A stretch of DNA of 64,000 nt from Gimesia aquarii (lineage in GTDB: Bacteria > Planctomycetota > Planctomycetia > Planctomycetales > Planctomycetaceae), in NCBI RefSeq assembly GCF_007748175.1, contig NZ_CP037422.1:3726020-3790019 (forward strand). The letters run 5' to 3'. Made by a program: the position numbers and the translations under genes. The notes under the pieces were generated by a model, which was not told where the DNA came from, made no database searches, and saw only the letters and a program-made list of their open reading frames with translations. Of the stretch, positions 60,066 through 64,000 are shown one piece after another (position 1 is the first letter of the stretch; every line of letters begins with the position of its first letter).

Positions 60066-62008
60066 TCGATGGTCTGAAACCATATAGCGACTATAAGGAC
60101 TCTGCACTCCCCTGGCTTGGAAAGATTCCCGCACACTGGACAGAGAAGCGAGCAAAATACTTCTATCGCGAGGTCGACGAAAGATCAACAACTGGTACTG
60201 AAGAGTTACTATCAGTCTCTCACAAGACCGGCGTCACCCCGCGTCCCAAACACGTCACGATGTTCAAAGCGGAGTCTAATATTGGACACAAGATTTGTCG
60301 CTCAGAAGACCTAGTGATCAACACCATGTGGGCCTTCATGGCTGCACTTGGAGTATCACGGCAAGTTGGCGTCGTCAGTCCATCTTACGGTGTTTATCGC
60401 CCTATTCGAATGGGTGAACTTCACCCTCAATACATTGATCGTTTACTCAGAATAGAAGCCTACAAATCAGAGTATCTCTGTCGCTCTACGGGCATCCGTG
60501 CCTCAAGATTGCGTCTCTATCCGGACGAGTTTCTTAGAATTCCGATTCTGTCCCCACCACCAGAGGAACAGTCGGCGATTGTGCGGTTTCTGGATCATGC
60601 GGATCGGCGGATACGGCGTTACATCCGGGCAAAGCGGAAACTGATTGAGCTGCTGAACGAACAGAAGCAGGCCCTCATCCACCAAGCCGTCACTCGCGGC
60701 CTAGATCCCCACATCAAACTCAAACCCTCCGGCGTCAAATGGATCGGCGACGTGCCGGAGCATTGGGAGGTCCAGCGTTGTCGCTATATCTTTCGAGAGG
60801 TCGACAAGCGATCGCTTGATGGCTCTGAACTGCATCTTTCAATGAGCCAAAAACTCGGATTAGTACCGAGCCACCAGGTTGATAATCGAACACTGGTTTC
60901 GGAGAACTATGCTGGTGGAAAACTCTGTGAAGTCAACGATTTGGTTCTAAATCGGCTCAAAGCGCATCTCGGCGTTTTCTCTCTCGCGCGTAACGATGGA
61001 GTGATTAGCCCCGACTACACCGTTTTGCGCGCCATCGACATATGTGGAGTGGAGTATTTTGAGCATCTGTTGAAGTCGCCCGCGTGTCGATATGAGTTGC
61101 GTGTTAGAGCAAAGGGGATCGTAGAAGGATTCTGGAGGTTATACACTGACGACTTCTATGATATTCGCCTTCCAGTTCCACCAGCGGAAGAACGAAATCA
61201 GATCGTTGCTCGACTAGCAGAAATAGTCGCAGATTGTGAAGTCGTATGCACCAGAGCTGACAGGGAATGTGACCTGCTCCGTGAATATCGAACCCGCCTC
61301 ATCGCCGACGTCGTAACCGGTAAGCTGGATGTCCGCGAGGCAGCGGCGCAGCTGGATGGACAAGTGGTTGAAGAGCCATCGAAGCGTCGATCCGCCAAAC
61401 AACCAAACAAGCACTTCTATCGTTCTGTTCTGGCAGCCGAGATCGTTGACCGTCATCAGGGAGAGCGAAGGTTTGGTCGAATCAAGCTCCAGAAGGCACT
61501 AGTGCTGGCCGAGTACCATCTGCAACTGACTGAGATTCAAAGTGATCTCAAACGGGCAGCGGCGGGACCGTTTGACAACGCCATGATGCGATCAATCGAC
61601 GCACAGCTCAAAAAACAAAAATGGTTCGAGGCGTATAAATCGGAAGACGCCGGATACCAATACAAGCCACTGAAAAAACGAGGAAGTCACCAGACCTATT
61701 TCGATCGCTATTGGAGCAGCAAACAGGCTGACTTCGACCGCTTAATATCGCTGCTCAAACCGATGCGAACGATTCAGGCTGAGATTGTGGCAACCCTTTA
61801 TTCCGCATGGAACGACTTCCTGATCGACGGCGAACAGTTTGATGACGACCGATTGGTCGCAGAAGTCCTCACAAACTGGCACCCCAAGAAGGAACGCATC
61901 ACCCGCAATCGCTGGCACAAAGCGATCCAGTGGATGCGAGACTACGAACTGGTTCCCACCGGCTTCGGTGCCCATACGCAGCAAGCAACGAAGAAGGTGA
62001 AGAAATGA
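60062..62008 (+). CDS. hsdS: HsdS specificity subunit with fused C-terminal domain
   Basis: 648 residues against the usual 400-450. ATG overlaps the previous stop (ATGA). Two target-recognition domains: first from about residue 15 (PWLGKIPAHWTEKRAKYFYR), the second from about 226 (KWIGDVPEHWEVQRCRYIFR). Conserved linker helices EEQSAIVRFLDHADRRIRRY and EERNQIVARLAEIVADCEVV match HsdS. The extra about 200 residues contain RFGRIKLQKALVLAEYHLQL then RAAAGPFDNAMMRSIDAQL, which resembles a Panacea/SocA-like (DUF4065) antitoxin domain. Fusion of such a domain to HsdS is unusual. Confidence 0.9.
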   Translation: MIDGLKPYSDYKDSALPWLGKIPAHWTEKRAKYFYREVDERSTTGTEELLSVSHKTGVTPRPKHVTMFKAESNIGHKICRSEDLVINTMWAFMAALGVSRQVGVVSPSYGVYRPIRMGELHPQYIDRLLRIEAYKSEYLCRSTGIRASRLRLYPDEFLRIPILSPPPEEQSAIVRFLDHADRRIRRYIRAKRKLIELLNEQKQALIHQAVTRGLDPHIKLKPSGVKWIGDVPEHWEVQRCRYIFREVDKRSLDGSELHLSMSQKLGLVPSHQVDNRTLVSENYAGGKLCEVNDLVLNRLKAHLGVFSLARNDGVISPDYTVLRAIDICGVEYFEHLLKSPACRYELRVRAKGIVEGFWRLYTDDFYDIRLPVPPAEERNQIVARLAEIVADCEVVCTRADRECDLLREYRTRLIADVVTGKLDVREAAAQLDGQVVEEPSKRRSAKQPNKHFYRSVLAAEIVDRHQGERRFGRIKLQKALVLAEYHLQLTEIQSDLKRAAAGPFDNAMMRSIDAQLKKQKWFEAYKSEDAGYQYKPLKKRGSHQTYFDRYWSSKQADFDRLISLLKPMRTIQAEIVATLYSAWNDFLIDGEQFDDDRLVAEVLTNWHPKKERITRNRWHKAIQWMRDYELVPTGFGAHTQQATKKVKK

Positions 62009-62805
62009 ATGAACTTCTTTTGAGACTGAATGAAAAAGAAAGAGCTGGAAGCAAACCTCGTTGTCATTGGCTAACGCACGGTCAGGCAGGGATTGCGGAG
62101 CGGTTGAATGGATTGCTTGAAGGGCACGGGAGCGTGTCCAGTGATGATATCTGGATGCCCTGCGGATTTGAGCAAATCACCGAGGCTCAGCTTCACAAAA
62201 CTCCGCATTTGTTGAGCGATGAGCACTGTCAGACTCTGACTCGCTGGTGGCTGGCTGTGGGGGATCAACGGACGCGCACACCTTGTATTGATATTGCTTC
62301 TACATGCACGATTGACGATCAGAAAGGGATTCTGATTGTTGAGGCGAAAGCTCACACCTATGAACTAGACAAAGAAGAAGCGGGCAAGTCACAGAAGCCT
62401 GATGACAAGCTCAACACTCGACGAAACTTTCTAAGAATCGGTTGTTGCATCGACGAAGCCAATCTTGCACTGTCAGATCAAACAGGACTGTGTTGGAAGC
62501 TGTCGCGCGATCACCACTATCAGATGTCCAATCGCTTTGCCTGGGCGTGGAAGTTAACCGAGTTGGGGTATCCCGTAGTCGTCGTCTATCTCGGATTCTT
62601 GAACGCTGAAGAAATGCGCAGCGGGCCATCAAAACGACCATTTCTGAGTAACAAGGAATGGGAGACTTGCGTCAAGTCGCACAGCAAGTCTTTGTTTCCT
62701 GAAAGTGTCTGGGGTAGCCGACACATTGTCCACGGTCAGCCGTTTATTTCACTCATCAAATCACTTGATATTTCGTACGACTCTCTGATCTCGGAGGCCA
62801 CATGA
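62005..62805 (+). CDS. second PD-(D/E)XK-like protein in hsd operon
   Basis: 266 residues; ATG 62005 overlaps the HsdS stop (ATGA). TPCIDIASTCTIDDQKGILI, then VEAKAHTYELDKEEAGK, gives D...ExK typical of PD-(D/E)XK nucleases. The C-terminal half is FAWAWKLTELGYPVVVVYLG. Co-operonic with HsdR and HsdS. Not a known core type I subunit; may add nuclease activity or sense modified ends. Confidence 0.65.
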   Translation: MNELLLRLNEKERAGSKPRCHWLTHGQAGIAERLNGLLEGHGSVSSDDIWMPCGFEQITEAQLHKTPHLLSDEHCQTLTRWWLAVGDQRTRTPCIDIASTCTIDDQKGILIVEAKAHTYELDKEEAGKSQKPDDKLNTRRNFLRIGCCIDEANLALSDQTGLCWKLSRDHHYQMSNRFAWAWKLTELGYPVVVVYLGFLNAEEMRSGPSKRPFLSNKEWETCVKSHSKSLFPESVWGSRHIVHGQPFISLIKSLDISYDSLISEAT

Positions 62806-64000
62806 AAACGGACACATCCGAACATGGCCTCGAAAGCCTGATCGTCAAATCGCTCACGTCTGCAGGCTGGGCGGCTGGGCTGCCGAGTGATTTCGACCGG
62901 GCGTATGCGGTCGATTTGAAGCAACTTCAGCAGTTCATCGAAGCGACTCAGCCGCTGCTAATCGAAGCGTTCGATCTGGAGACCGATGGACCAACCCGCC
63001 GTAAGTTTCAGGCTCGGTTACAGGGCGAGATCACCAAACGGGGAACGATCGACGTGTTGCGGAACGGTCTCAAGCACGGACCGCATCATGTGGACCTGTT
63101 CTATGGTACTCCGACGCCAGGAAACTCAAAAGCGGAAGAACGATTTGCCGCCAACCGTTTCAGCGTCACCCGGCAACTGCGTTACAGCCAGGACGAAACA
63201 CAACTGGCCCTCGACCTGGGCCTATTCATCAACGGCTTACCAATCTCTACATTCGAGTTGAAAAACAGCCTCACCAAGCAGACGGTCGAAGATGCAGTCT
63301 GGCAGTATAAACGGGACCGCGATCCGCGAGAGCTGTTATTCGAGTTCGGTCGTTGCATAGCTCATTTCGCCGTCGACGATCACGAGGTCCGCTTCTGCAC
63401 GCATCTGAAAGGGAAATCGTCCTGGTTCCTGCCTTTCAATCAGGGCTACAACGACGGTGCCGGGAATCCACCGAACCCCGAGGGAATCAAAACGGATTAC
63501 CTGTGGAAGAGGATTCTGACTCCAACCGGGCTGACAAACATCCTGGAGAACTTCGCCCAGGTGGTGAAATCGAAGGATGAAAAGACCGGCCAGAAAAAAC
63601 GCACGCAAATCTGGCCCCGATTCCACCAGTTGGATGTTGTGCGCAAGTTGCTGACAGACGCCGAAGCACGCGGCATCGGCCAACGGTATTTGATCCAGCA
63701 CTCAGCCGGGAGCGGTAAGTCCAACTCCATTGCATGGCTGTCTCATCAGTTGATCGGCCTGAAGCATGACGATAAAGAAATCTACGACTCTATTATCGTC
63801 ATCACCGATCGCCGCATTCTGGACCAGCAGATTCGGGACACGATCAAGCAGTTTGCTCAGGTTGGTGCTACGGTCGGGCATGCGGAACACTCCGGTGATC
63901 TGCGATCGTTTATTTCGCACGGCAAGAAAATCATCATTTCGACCGTCCAGAAGTTCCCCTTCATTCTGGATGAAATCGGTAGCGAACACAGAACCCGGAG
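62802..64000 (+). CDS. hsdR: type I restriction endonuclease subunit HsdR, 3' end missing
   Basis: About 400 N-terminal residues; the rest lies beyond the right edge. ATG 62802 has GGAGG 4 nt upstream and overlaps the previous stop. N-terminal PD-(D/E)XK nuclease part: ALDLGLFINGLPISTFELKN (with the F-E-L-K active-site pattern). SF2 helicase start: LIQHSAGSGKSNSIAWLSHQ (Walker A) and IIVITDRRILDQQIRDTI (Ia). It translocates DNA and cleaves unmodified sites in a complex with HsdM and HsdS. Confidence 0.95.
   Translation, partial: MKTDTSEHGLESLIVKSLTSAGWAAGLPSDFDRAYAVDLKQLQQFIEATQPLLIEAFDLETDGPTRRKFQARLQGEITKRGTIDVLRNGLKHGPHHVDLFYGTPTPGNSKAEERFAANRFSVTRQLRYSQDETQLALDLGLFINGLPISTFELKNSLTKQTVEDAVWQYKRDRDPRELLFEFGRCIAHFAVDDHEVRFCTHLKGKSSWFLPFNQGYNDGAGNPPNPEGIKTDYLWKRILTPTGLTNILENFAQVVKSKDEKTGQKKRTQIWPRFHQLDVVRKLLTDAEARGIGQRYLIQHSAGSGKSNSIAWLSHQLIGLKHDDKEIYDSIIVITDRRILDQQIRDTIKQFAQVGATVGHAEHSGDLRSFISHGKKIIISTVQKFPFILDEIGSEHRTR

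Overview
The window looks like part of a planctomycete chromosome (Planctomycetota, probably a Gimesia/Planctomyces-like organism). The evidence is moderate GC, weak or absent Shine-Dalgarno sites in the left part, a VWA/secretin-N-like secreted protein with a Gly/Gln tail, small TGSLGV-type membrane proteins, and a two-codon-block tmRNA with a short tag ending in MAA. The genus is inference, not proof.

Left part (1-21.1 kb), core chromosome: an addB-addA recombination-repair pair (addA runs off the left edge), a CtpA-type S41 protease, tsaD, a VWA protein followed by a TPR protein lying in the -1 frame across an A9 run, a secreted HExxH metallopeptidase, an Hpt protein, an LptF/LptG permease, an alpha/beta hydrolase and the ssrA (tmRNA) gene with a strong terminator.

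Right part (21.1-64 kb), accessory DNA: a tyrosine-recombinase-like integrase starts 190 bp after ssrA, which suggests an island integrated at the tmRNA 3' end; the other end is not in the window. In order it carries a SEC-C protein, a DUF5677-like protein, an HTH/coiled-coil protein with an overlapping ankyrin protein, and a minus-strand retroelement-like operon (pseudo-SF2 helicase, a translationally coupled 159-aa protein, a structured RNA segment, and a reverse transcriptase fused to RNase H). Next come small mobile-element-type genes, a damaged IS110 copy, an IS3 fragment, a ~1620-aa SIR2/STAND-like protein, a seven-gene minus-strand cassette (Ycf35-like DUF1257, DUF2997, Ycf46-like AAA+ ATPase, coiled-coil protein, two small proteins, sliding-clamp-like protein), and GYF_2 membrane proteins. 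A duplicated XRE regulator/partner module follows, one copy of which is decaying. Last is an unusually loaded type I restriction-modification operon (HsdM, PD-(D/E)XK-like protein, DUF262-HNH-HEPN protein, HsdS with a fused C-terminal domain, second PD-(D/E)XK-like protein, HsdR cut by the right edge).

The best candidate for an undescribed system is the 28.5-32.3 kb operon. Its first protein has the whole layout of an SF2 helicase but has lost the Walker A, DExx and arginine-finger motifs. It is coupled by an ATGA overlap to a small protein of unknown type. The operon ends in an RT-RNase H fusion with all RT and RNase H catalytic residues, preceded by a three-way-junction-like RNA fold and headed by a perfect 30-bp palindrome. 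Second candidates are the Ycf46/Ycf35/clamp cassette and the SIR2 giant.
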